The notes under the pieces: model-generated | Seen by the model: the letters and a program-made list of their open reading frames with translations, nothing else | Told to the model about the DNA's origin: nothing | Database searches by the model: none | Assembly (NCBI GenBank): GCA_037176905.1 | Contig: JBBBWG010022223.1 | Location: 1-64,000 of the forward strand | Length of the DNA: 64,000 bases | Source: Azolla pinnata | Taxonomy: Eukaryota; Streptophyta; Polypodiopsida; Salviniales; Salviniaceae | Direction of reading: 5' to 3' | In this document: positions 46,541-57,655 of the stretch, piece after piece | How the letters are laid out: each line of letters opens with the position of its first letter | How positions within the stretch are numbered: position 1 is the first letter of the stretch | Translations under genes and position numbers: made by a program

Positions 46541-49310
46541 AACAAATAAGGTTTAAAGTGCAAGTTGTTAACCTAAGAAAGAAAAAAATTTAGCTTGTCT
46601 TAGGGGAGGGAGTTTATCATACATTACCAGACCAGTGGGAAGGGTACTTACTAAATATCAAAGATTCCTAATAGTTGGTAATCTCAGCTCTAACCTTGTG
46701 GAATATATGGAAAGCCAGATATACGCGAAACATTTCTTGTATAGTCATAAAACTAATTGAGGTTGTGCAATTAATTTGGACCAACTTGGTGCATACGCTA
46801 AAAGCTCATTTTGACTAGTTACAAGGTGATACTTAAAAGTTACATAGAAAGAAAAAACATTTTTTAATTACATGGGCAGTATTATCTTGTTAATGAAAAC
46901 CGATAAAGGGATTCTATCATTTTATTTTTTTACCGCGCTTTGTTTTCCTTTTACTTATTATGTAAACCATTATACCATTGGTGCTTCTTATTTTCTATTT
47001 TTTAGTTATATGTGGTAACTTTACATGACAATGCTTCTAAGTACCAATACATGTATATGTGACATTGACTTCTGATGTAACCTTATGAGATTTACAATTA
47101 AATAATAGTAAAATATTCTATTTGCAAAAAAAAAACTAACAAGAGTAATAAGTAAAAAGGCTTTGGTAATCCCAAATCGTCTTCTCCAACAAAAGTCATA
47201 GTTTATAGGACATGAGCCTAAAACAAGTGGAGAAGGTATGGACCAGGGTACCAATCTATCACTGATCAAGATCTCAATAAGCATGATTGTCCACATTATG
47301 TGGTTTGTGTGATGCGATGGAAAGGCAAAGATGGTTAGAAGATTTTAATGATATCAATTAACCAAGTGTTAACAAAGCCTTCGTAAGATCAACATGTGTT
47401 ATATGGTCTAGGGCTAATAACTTGGAAGAGGGTCGAGGCCTAAAACAAAACTTACCCTTGTCGATGGTGGTTTTTATTTTTGAAAACAAAATTTTAGTAT
47501 TAGTTAAAATTTTGTCTTTTGGCTATAACTTCACAAAATAAAAACCTATATTTTTAAAACTTTCAATAACAAATCTCTTTCAGGAACGTGTTATAACTAA
47601 AGAGAACAAAAATAAGTAACAAGGGAGTACAAAAGAGAAACTAAAAGGAAACTATAAGATTTTCATTGATTATGTACAAGGGGTTTATATAATTATACAA
47701 GAGTGTTACGTCGGTTCTTCACTCGGCACACCTTCAACACTCTATACCTATAATTTTATTAAGATCTAGTCCATTCTCTTGTCATTTGGTTTTTATAAAA
47801 GTGGCATGACCAGCAGAAAATGTGATCTCAAATTGCATCAGAAAATGCATCACATGTCTAAAGGGTGAAATTCTTATCTACAAAAACCCTGCTCAAGGAA
47901 TAACTATAATTGATCGCAATGAAGATCGAGCATAATTTCTTTCAATCTCACAGTTTTGCATTGGTGCCGATTAACTCAAGATGGAGTGCGCAGGGGAACC
48001 TGAATTCAAGGCATTTCAATTGTACACAAAAGATAATCACCTACAGTCTTGTGCAGCTAACACAAGAACTTTACAAAGGTGCCAATGTCATAATGCTTAT
48101 TCTGCAACACATCACAATTCGAATAGGAATGAGCTCAATTACTGTTTGTTGGCTAGCCTCTTCCAATGCTCTCTCTTCTGGTTCCACCCGAAGCTGGAAT
48201 GAATCTCTGAAATGCGTCGATCATGAATGCAATCGTCTTTCCAAGGATGTATTCGATCACTTTTGCATCATTCCGATTATTGCGATATCAACACGGGTGG
48301 TTTTGGCCGACTGATGGCGTGTTATGCTTCAAGTAAGATTCCACGGCAAATATTCCTCTCCATACTTCTAGCAGAGTATAGTTTTATAGCATTTGGGGTT
48401 TAGGGTTTACGGTTGAAGGCAGATGTGTGATTAACCTGATTGCAATGGAGGGATGATCTGTGTTTGGATCCACACAAAATTTCCGAGAGTCACTGGCTCG
48501 AATCCCACATGTGTGAAACTCTCAACTGACCTCGAGCAATTCTTCTTCTTCTTCTGAGTGTATTTTCACCTCATGCCAACCTTACGTACCCGTTACGAAC
48601 CAACACAAATTGGAGAAAATTTGGCAGAAAACAAAACAGGAAACGGCGTCTGCCCGACAACAAAATTCCGGTCTTCAAAGTATTCTGCAAACAAAACATT
48701 TTTCAATTGGTAAAAAAACTTATGCAAAACAAAATATTTCTACTCGCAATTCTCAATGAACCTTTGAACAAAAAAGAGTATTTCAAATCTTGGATTTTGT
48801 CTAGTGTTGTTATACTGATCATTACAATCTTCATTCTTTTCGTAGATGAATGTTTCGATTTTTCTTTCGTGCGGAATTCTTTCTTTCTTGACTCAGCATT
48901 TCGATTAATTTTTTCCCCTCAATGATTTTGTTTCCTTTTCCTAAATTAATTGGCACTTGCTCTACTAAATCATTTAACTTCATTTTTCTCAAACTGGAGG
49001 CCATATTGGTTCGCAATTTCTTAATTGAATGATCCTCATACATTCTTTCCATGATCAGAATTTTAAACAATTACCAGGACATCAGCCAGTATTTCAGATC
49101 TTTTCTAATTCATTGTTTCCGATATTTCTCTTGTACTGTTGTTACAATTTGACTTTTGAGATTCATGGGATCAGTTACTATTGCAGCAGCAAAAAAAAAA
49201 AAGACTTTCTCGCATGATTTCATCTTCGCCCCCAAATATAACTACCCCACAAATTAGAAATCCTCAAAATCCGATAGACAGTACTGAGCTAGTTAGTAAT
49301 TCATTAGAGA
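46541..49310. other. AT-rich intergenic up to the tetraspanin gene
   Basis: No gene recognised. A stretch at 47910-48314 is open on the plus strand (from a TTG). Its minus strand also reads as protein-like in pieces, but I could not place it in a family. 48700-49310 is AT-rich. The part just before 49311 is the probable promoter of the tetraspanin gene. Confidence 0.4.
49234..49241 (+). promoter_or_regulatory. Possible TATA box of the tetraspanin gene
   Basis: AAATATAA, 70 bases before the ATG at 49311, inside a C-rich surrounding. The spacing would give a 5' leader of about 40 bases. The call rests on sequence and distance only. Confidence 0.25.
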
Positions 49311-52300
49311 ATGAGCAGCGAGAATAATAGCAGTAGTAATTATTATAAGTCGAAGCCTCCAAGCCTGGTTATCATCCAATGGATTAACTGTATTTCTGTG
49401 GTAATTACAAACGGCTTTAATCAATATCATGGATGGATTATGTGTATGTGTGTGTGTGTGTGTGTGTAATATAATGGACCTATGATGATTAACTTGCAGC
49501 AGATCAATTACGAGCTTAATGCAGTTGCTAGCGATCATAGATTGATTAATACGTGTGTATAATTACAATCACTGATCACTCCATGATGAACTTGTCGCGC
49601 GTGCACTATTCATGGATTTGGTTAATCATTTTGGGAGTATAAATGTCGTTGCAGATCATAGATTGATTGCGAGGTGTTTATTGTAATTCATGATCCGGAG
49701 ATCGATTATGTGTTTAATTATAATCGATCCATCTTGATGAACTAATTGTTGTTAAATCGACAATATAGACCGATTAGGATGAGCTGCTTGTGGTTAATTA
49801 TGTCATATAGATTCATTATCTGCATAACATATGTTATAATTAACGATCCATCCGTGGCGAACTTGTTGAGTAATGATAGATTTATTGCAATCAGCACGAT
49901 TATCCACGATATTGATGAACAGTGTGTCGTATAATGAATATAGATTGATTGATTGATTGATTTGTATGAGCCTGTTACAGCTGTTGACGATCATAGACTG
50001 ATTATAATATTAACATGCAATATAGTGCAATCAATAATCCATATTTGAATAGGAATCAATAATCTAGATCGATGAGGATCAGGAGCTTGTTGCTGATGAC
50101 TGCAGGCGTTGCTTAAGATGCGTGTATTTACAATCCAATCCATAATATTATTGTAATCATACAATCCGATCATTGATCGATTGCATTGATGATCTTCAGC
50201 TATTGCAGTTTAATTTCATTGATCCGTGATGATGAGGAGGATGATCTGCTGCTGCTGCTGCAGGTTCTGTCCATGGCGGTGCTGGCATTCGGGATCTTCT
50301 TGAGCACGAAGCACGAAGAATGCAGCAGGATCATGGCGACCCCAGTGCTGGTCTCAGGGGGGTTCATCTTGTGCCTGTAAGCAGAACAGCTAGTAGATGC
50401 ATATATAATGCCATTTGCATCCGATGATCTCTGCAAGGTTTTAGGGTTAATTAGGGTTTTGGATACGATGATGATCTCTGGAAGGGTATAGGGTAAATTA
50501 GGGTTTTGGATACGATGATGATCTCTGCAAGGGTATAGGGTAAATTAGGGTTTTGGATCCGATGATGATCTCTGGAAGGGTTTAGGGTTAATTAGGGTTT
50601 TGGATCCGATGGTGATCTCTGCAAGGGTTTAGGGGTTTTGGGTTTTGGATCTGATGATCTCTGCACGGGTTAATTAGGGTTTTGCAGCATCTGATGATCT
50701 CTGCGCGGGTTTAGGGTTTTGCAGCAGCTGATGATCCTGGCAAGGGTTCAGGGTTTTGCGGCATCTGATGATCTCTGCACGGGTTTAGGGTTTTGCAGCA
50801 TCTGATGATCTCATCAAGGGTTTAGGGTTTTGCAGCAGCTGATGATCTCTGGCAAGGGTTTTAAGGGCTTTGCAACAGCTGAAGCAGATCTCTGCAAGGG
50901 TTTTTAGGGTTTTGCAGCTGCTGATGCAGATCTCTGCAGGGATTTGGGGTTTTGCGGCAGCTGAAGCAGATCTCTGCAAGGGTTTTAAGGGTTTTGCAGC
51001 TGCTGATGCAGATCTCTGCAGGGGTTTAGGGTTTTGCTTCAGCTGATGCAGATCTCTGCAAGGGTTTTTAGGGTTTTGCAGCATCTGATGATCTCTTAGG
51101 GTTTGATTAGGGTTTCACAGTAGTAGTGGGTTTGATTCGAGCGACATATTCTGACTTTGGACTGATGTTCACCATCATCATCATTTGCTCGTTGGAAATT
51201 GCAACAGATCGGTCATTGGATTCATCGGGGCGCTGCGCCAAGTCTCCCTTCTGCTCTGGACGGTACGAATGATCCCTGATCTGCTTCTCACGAATCATCG
51301 ATCGATGGTTGATTTGATGATGATCTGCAATATCGCCATAGCTCTGCAGCTTGAATGAATGAATGAATGAATGAATGAATCAGCTTCTCTGTTTAGAAAC
51401 CCTAGCACTGATCATCTGCTTTCGGCGAAACCCTAAAACATCGATGTTGCAGTACTTCTTCCTGACGTGCATTCTGCTGGGGGCGCTCGCCAGCTTCAGC
51501 ATCTTCGCGTGAGTACATGATCTTCGCAGCTGCGCCTATCAGCTTCTTTCTTTTCTGATCCCTGCATTTGATCGATCATCAAATATCAGTTGCAGCTCGC
51601 CATGGAGTACAATCTGTCGCTCTAAACCCTAATTCAACCCTAAACCCTAAACCGATGATCTCCTGCAGCTCGCCATGGACGATATGTCCCTCCAAACCCT
51701 AATTCAACCCTAAACCCTCAACCGATGATCACCTGCAGCTCGCCGTGGACAATATGTCCCTCTAAACCCTAATTCAACCCTAACCCTAAACCGATGATCT
51801 CCTGCAGGTCGCCATGGACGATATGTCCCTCTAAACCCTAATTCAACCCTAAACAACCCTAAACCGATGATCTCCTGCAGCTCGCCATGGACAACATGTC
51901 CCTCTAAACCCTAATTAAACCCTAAACCCTCAACCGATGATCACCTGCAGGTCGCCATGGACAATATATGGTCCCTCTAAACGCTAAACCCTAAACCCTA
52001 AACCGATCACCTGCAGGACGCCATGGATCACATTTCCCTCTCAACCCTAAACCTGCAATCACCTGCAGGTCGCCATGGACGATATGTCCCTCTAAGCCCT
52101 AAGCCCTAAACCCTAAAATCTAGCCCATAAACCGATCACCTCCAGGTCGCGATCGACGTGTCCCTCTAAACCCTAATTAAACCCTAAACCCTCAACCGAT
52201 CGATCACCTGCAGCTCGCCATGGATCAGTACAATATGCCCCTCTAAACCCTAAACCCTAAACCCTAAACCCTGCCTGCGGCTGCATGTGATCAGTCCTAT

Positions 52301-54851
52301 CACGTGCAGGGAAACGCTCTCGATCGATTCAAGCTCCATCTTGTCGAATGAATTAGATTTATCCATATTGGAATCTGATGATGATCTGACCTTTGATTTG
52401 TCTGAACACTACTGTTTTCGACGTGTTTCATAGCTTCCTCGTCACCAGCCGAGCTCCGACAGAACGAGGCCACCACTACATGTAGTAAGTCGCTTTTCAT
52501 GATCCTGCGCTAAAACCCTAACCCTAACCCTAACCCTAACCCTAATCCATCACTGCACCACCACCATATTATTGCCGAGCAGCTCCGATCATTGTTCAGA
52601 ATCTCGTGCTGATCCCATAATTCCGTTTCCGTTGATCTGCTAGCCCGCACGACTACAAGCTCCGAGATTACTCCCTGTGGCTCCAGCATCTGGTGAGTGA
52701 TTCGATCGATCGATTGAGCGCGCCGCTGATCATCGTCTGCTTCCGATTCTGCGTCCTTTCGATCAGCTCTGCCATGGCTGATCATCAATCATCGACCTAA
52801 TTCCTGCTGCTGTTTGAATATTGCAGCTCAACGACAAGGCGCACTGGGAGCACATCAGGGGCTGCTTCATCAAGCCGCACTACTGCAGCAACCTGGCGGC
52901 CAGATACAGGACGAACCTCGACGCGTACAAGCGCCGAGCTTCCATGACCCCGATCGAATCGTGCTGCTGCATTCCTCCATCAGAGTAATTCATGATCTGC
53001 TCCTAATTCGCCGCCCCCGCATAATAATTAATGCTGTATTAGGTTAATCCAGGCCATAATCATGATCCCTGCATTGCTGTATTAGGTTAATCCGGGCCAT
53101 AATCATCATCCCTGCATTGCTGTACTAGGTTAATCCGGGCCATAATCATCATCCCTGCATTGCTGTATTAGGTTTATCCGGGCCATAATCATCATCCCTG
53201 CATTGCTGTATTAGGTTAATCCGGGCCATAATCATCATCATTATCCCCGCTTTGCTATATAATTAGGTTAATCTGGGCCATAATCATCATCACCGTCATC
53301 CCCGCATTGCTATATAATTAGCTTAATCCAAGCCATAATCATCATCATCAATATCATCCCCGCTTTGCTAAATCAGGTAAATCTAGGTCATAATCACCCG
53401 TCATCATCAATCCCCGCATTGCTAGATTAGGTTAATCCAGGGCATAATCATCATCATCAATATCCTCCCTGCATTGCTATATTAGGTTAATGCAGGCCAT
53501 AATCATCGTAATCGTCGTCGCCGCATTCCATTGCAGTGCAGCCGATCATCAGCAATTTATATAGGTCTTAATCGGACGATATTGATGATCGCCGCACTAA
53601 CTGCTTCTAATTCCCGATAATTAGAGTGGATCGATTCGATATACACTTCTGATAATAGGATCGATCGTTATCATCAGGGGCTTCTGATCAATATCGGTTA
53701 TAGATTAATTAATCGGTCAGATAATTTACGCACCACAGCTTCTATTAATTCCTGCTTACAGTGGATCGATTCAAATACTGTCGACGATTCGATTCGATTG
53801 ATCGTTTTATTATCGGCGTCTGATCAGAGGTATAGGTTAAATAGTTAAAGCCAATATAATTGCATTGGATTGATCGTGTATAAGCCGATCTGGTAATTGC
53901 AGAAATTAGAACACGAATTCTAATCAGATGCAGCAGAGTCTATGCACCGCCCTCTAGTTCCCAACATGATTAGAGGCCGATTGATTACATCCCCCAGGAT
54001 CGAAGCCGATCATTCTTAATAACGATCTAAATATGATTGGCGCCTAATTCGACTGATCATAAGTCAGATTAGAGCTCCTGCACCTTCTGATTCCCATTAA
54101 TGCTGGATCCATTATAGCGTCGGATGATTGATCGATCGTTATCGTTATCGTGATCATCAGCTGATTCGACTGATCGGGGCTAATTCATTGGATGATGATA
54201 ATGTGCAGGTGCGGATATTCTCCGAGGAACTCGTCGTTCTACAGCATCCGATCGCCACCGCTCTCGCCGCAACGCGACTGCAAACTCTTCAGCAACGACA
54301 TTGCAATCAGATGCTACAATTGCAGCATTTGCAAGTAAAGTACTATGTAGCAATTTACATATCGATCGGCCGATCAATCGCCATAATACATAATTTCGAT
54401 CATTTTAAGTAGATAGTATCGATCATCGATCTGATTTGCAGATCATTGATTGTAATTTCGATCGTATAAGTATATATATGATCATTGATCTTATTTGCCG
54501 ATCATTGATTGTGATTTCGATATTGCTCATCGGCATAGAGGGGCTGTGGCGCATCAGCTACGCAAGGAATGGCGGATCACTGCGCTGGGAAATATCATAA
54601 TCTTCACCATGATTGTAAGACATGCATTGCATAAGAATATTTGTCATGATTATAAGATTATAGAGCAATGGATGATACACTAGAGAATACAGGTTCTACA
54701 ATTCTGTAGTCTTAATTAATATTGCTGATGATTAATATTGGATGAAGTTCTAATCCTTCGATGATGTTTCGTGCTTTTGATCCATTGATTCACCGTGGTG
54801 CAGATCATCTTGTATGCCGTCGCTTACTATGCGAGGAATAAAATCGTATGA
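49311..54851 (+). CDS. Tetraspanin, TET10-like
   Basis: Four-pass membrane organiser protein. Ten exons: 49311-49400, 50264-50376, 51208-51262, 51453-51508, 52434-52484, 52644-52692, 52827-52984, 54209-54334, 54539-54614 and 54804-54851. Phases close to 273 codons plus stop. The order fits Arabidopsis TET10 along its length: VIIQWINCISVVLSMAVLAF (TM1), FGIFLSTKHEEC, VLVSGGFILCLSVIGFIGAL (TM2), YFFLTCILLGALASFSIFAF (TM3), then the large extracellular loop with TPIESCCCIPPSECGY, RDCKLF and RCYNCSICK, and TM4 before YYARNKIV. The plant signature GCC-x-PP-x-C reads SCC here. Each exon-exon join restores TET10-like sequence. Exons are small and rich in G/C at third positions, while introns 1, 2, 4 and 7 are packed with minisatellites. 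Confidence 0.92.
49500..50180. repeat. Degenerate repeat in tetraspanin intron 1
   Basis: Intron 1 (49401-50263) has diverged units with 'gatgaacttgttg', 'gatcatagattgattg' and 'taattataatcgatcca'-like parts, repeated about every 100 bases. Copies are strongly diverged. No coding content. Confidence 0.5.
50430..51115. repeat. Telomere-like minisatellite in tetraspanin intron 2 (TTTAGGG on the plus strand)
   Basis: Units of about 40-60 bases. Each has 'gatgatctctgcaagg' or 'gatgcagatctctgcaag', then 'gtttagggtt' and 'ttgcagcatct/agctg'. More than a dozen copies fill intron 2 (50377-51207). The plant telomere heptamer core TTTAGGG occurs once per unit and not as pure tandem heptamers. Confidence 0.85.
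51593..52280. repeat. Telomere-like minisatellite in tetraspanin intron 4 (CCCTAAA on the plus strand)
   Basis: Units of about 60-70 bases. Each has 'ccgatgatctcctgcag', 'tcgccatggacgatatgtcc' and 'ctctaaaccctaattcaacc', with one to four CCCTAAA heptamers (pure run at about 52243-52275). About nine copies. The array is inside intron 4 (51509-52433). The heptamer orientation is opposite to that in intron 2. Confidence 0.88.
52514..52546. repeat. CCCTAA hexamer run in tetraspanin intron 5
   Basis: Five consecutive CCCTAA hexamers (TTAGGG type on the other strand), inside intron 5 (52485-52643). This differs from the CCCTAAA heptamers of the neighbouring intron. Confidence 0.9.
53036..53505. 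repeat. 43-bp minisatellite, about ten copies, in tetraspanin intron 7
   Basis: The unit 'aggttaatccgggccataat' followed by 'catcatccctgcattgctgtatt' starts at about 53041 and repeats ten times. The first five copies are nearly perfect and later ones carry small insertions. It is inside intron 7 (52985-54208); the remainder of that intron is GATC/ATT-rich and contains no gene. Confidence 0.92.
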
Positions 54852-57655
54852 TCGACGGCGATGATTGGTTGATCAGCAGCCACTAGAAGCTGCTAGTGCT
54901 GATCGAATCATAACTCCCTCGACCGTGAACACATCTTTAATTGCCTGTTGTTGTACGTGTCTTCTGCTAGATTATATGAGGATTAAAGAAGTTTGATATT
55001 GCTGCAAGTTGTAATTGGTTCGAGTCTGGATCCAAACTTCGAATGCATATTGGATCCTTCCTAATATTATTGCGGCAATCAAACTGATCTTATAATAGAT
55101 TCATATTTCAAGACCTTCGAAGACGATAATTGAATCTATCTAAAGTTTTGCCCATAGACGTTGTTGATCCAGCGAGAATCGGGTGGATCGAAACACAACT
55201 TCATGCAGGTTCTGTTTTAATCATGAGCACGATTGTAATTTGCATCGTTGTGATCGTTCATGCCGCTTATCACCTAAAAATGTATATAATTCTTCTTCAA
55301 AAAGAGCTCGAAAATTTACGGCATACACACATTTAGCTCAAATCGGCTAACTACACTATAATTCCTTTAAAATCCTCTTCTTATTCTAAATATGACATTG
55401 AGAAGGACATTGAATATATGTTCAGCAATTTACATCAACCCTTCCAATTATATACATATTGAAGAGACGTATAACCTGATTTGCTTATCGATAAACCGAT
55501 AATGGAAAACTTTAATTACACGTAAAGACATATGTTTGAAGCCTTTTTTACAATAATATTGCTTTCTGAGAGGGTATGTATGTATATATATAACAGTTCC
55601 ATAAACAACGATTTCATGCTTCAAAATTGAAACCACAAGAAGTTATTAGTTGCTGATGCCTTGATTAGTTTCATTTAGGTTCAATGTTTATCTCGCTTTT
55701 GTGTTCGCTTACTAAAGTAATTACATCTTTTAAGCAGGCCGATGCTCTAAAGGCAAAGACTAGATTCTGAACATGTCAAGGGAGCACAAATCCGATAAGA
55801 CTCTGGGATTGCACAGAGATGGACATTGGCGAGCATCGAAGATTGAAGTTGAAATGTAGTCATTCAAATCTACAATTATCGATCGCACTGGTTGACATTT
55901 TATATGTGAAGCACATCATCACTTGCTAATTGCAGATTAATGAATGTGAGGCATCGGGTTATGATATTAAGTTAACAATAAGGTTGAGTTCAAATCACAT
56001 CTAGGTCCCGTATTGTGCCAAATGAACAATTTCAACCGAAACATTAATCTCAGTCTATATATCCACCCACCCCGAAAGCCCACACGCGACTCGTTTCTTC
56101 AGAGTCTGTTGCGGAGAGAACACACAAATCAATGGCTGAACACTTCAACTATAGGAAGTCCACACATTTCACCACTTTTTTTTTCGAGAATTAAACTCCA
56201 AACCTTCTTATTACTCGAAATGCGAAGGCATTGGATTTGAAGCCAGGAACATAGCAAAATTATGTCCCCGAGTCTAGACTATGAACACATTTATCCCTTT
56301 GGCTACCTATGATATGTTGAATCCTGAGAACGATCCGAGAGCTCGCCGTTGAGCATGTTTGCCTCTTGACTCTAAGTTCCTCGATTCAGCTCGAGGCTAC
56401 GCCAGAACTGCTCTGAATGGAGAGCTGCTTTGAGTCTAGAATGAGCTGCAACCCATGCATGTACCGCAGAAAACATATCCAACGAGTATCGGATCGATAT
56501 GATCTGATAACCCGATCAAAGGAGAACCCAAAGAGGAGATCATAAGTGGAGAGGCTAATAGGATCAAACCGAGGATGAGCACTAATGCAGATTGAGATGA
56601 TGTAGAACAAGAGCAGGTTTTTTGTTCATCGCATGCGGATCTATTTGATCGTATGATCCAATCACGAAGAAATCTAGCCGAAAGTGAGTTGCATTGAACC
56701 CCCAAAGAGCAGATAAGAAGCGAAGGGACATCGGATCGAAATCGAGGACAAGCACTGCAGATCGAGGTGCTACGAAAGCAAGAGCTGGTGTTCTGTTCAT
56801 CGAATCGAATTCGGGTTTCGAATGCAGAGGAACCAGCTCCCAGAGTTAGTTGATGAGTTTTATTGTTCTGGTAATATTTTTAAAAAAAAGGGGAAAAAAG
56901 GGGGAAAAAATTCAAAATAAAAAACAAAAAATGAGAAAGATTCCACTCATTTTACAACTATTGGCTCTCAAAAATAGAAGAGGGCTTTTTAGATAAATAG
57001 GTTATTATTTCCGAATTTTGGTTAAAAAAAAAGTCCCCCAAGAAAATAAGCCCCAAACTAAAAAAAAAAGAATTGAAATGGAAATTGGAACCCGCCCCCA
57101 AAAACAACAAACGCAGCAGACGAAGAAGCAGAAGCAGAAGCAGAAGCAGAAGCAGAGATGCGTCGATCAGACGACGGACGACGACGACGACGAAGAAGAA
57201 GAAAGAAAGGAAGAACGGATACGTCGACGAACGGCTCCCTCCAGATTTCGATTCGCTGCCTCTGAGCCTTGAATCTACCTCAGATCTGGCCCTCCCGCCG
57301 CTCCTCCCTCCAGGTTTGGTCCCCTTCCCGTTACACAATATAAAAACCCCGTCTTCAGCGTGGCTTCCTTTTTAGGGTTTGATAATAGCCTGGGGTTTAG
57401 GGATTAACCGAATTGCCGAAGTTTCGGAATCAACAGAAGTGGTGGCTTGTTTGGGAGCTGCTAGTAGGCGTCCCAGAGTAGCAGAATCAACTCTTTCAGG
57501 GTGCTTATTGACAAACTTATGGTACTTGACGAGAAGCCTTGATGTCAGGTGTGTCACGGCACGTGGTCAGAAGTTTAAGGTGTAGAGAGTAATTGCTAGG
57601 CAAGGGTACCTGGTGCAGTGTATCGCCTGCTGCTCAAAGGAAAAAGGCATCAAAG
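54852..57655. other. Intergenic between the tetraspanin and MBD9-like genes
   Basis: No gene recognised. A diverged tandem duplication of about 165-170 bp lies at about 56480-56820; shared parts are 'gaggaNaagcactNNNgcagat', 'caagagc.ggt.ttNtgttcatcg' and 'ggatcgaNatNgaN'. 57020-57250 is A-, GAA- and CAGAAG-rich, with an ACG run, and 57250-57655 is likely the promoter or 5' leader of the MBD9-like gene. Confidence 0.5.

Noticed and set aside
47910-48314. Open frame of 134 codons (plus) with protein-like minus-strand pieces
   Set aside because: It has no ATG at the frame start and no recognisable family; the minus-strand reading is interrupted. Left as unresolved spacer.
50785-51084. Minus-strand repetitive frame of 99 codons in tetraspanin intron 2
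   Set aside because: It is a translation of the telomere-like minisatellite.
53036-53505. Regular repeat spacing considered as a CRISPR-like array
   Set aside because: The unit is contiguous with no unique spacers and lies in a plant intron; it is a minisatellite.
56386-56800. Overlapping minus-strand frames of 72-89 codons
   Set aside because: They coincide with a diverged tandem duplication and share no conserved motif.
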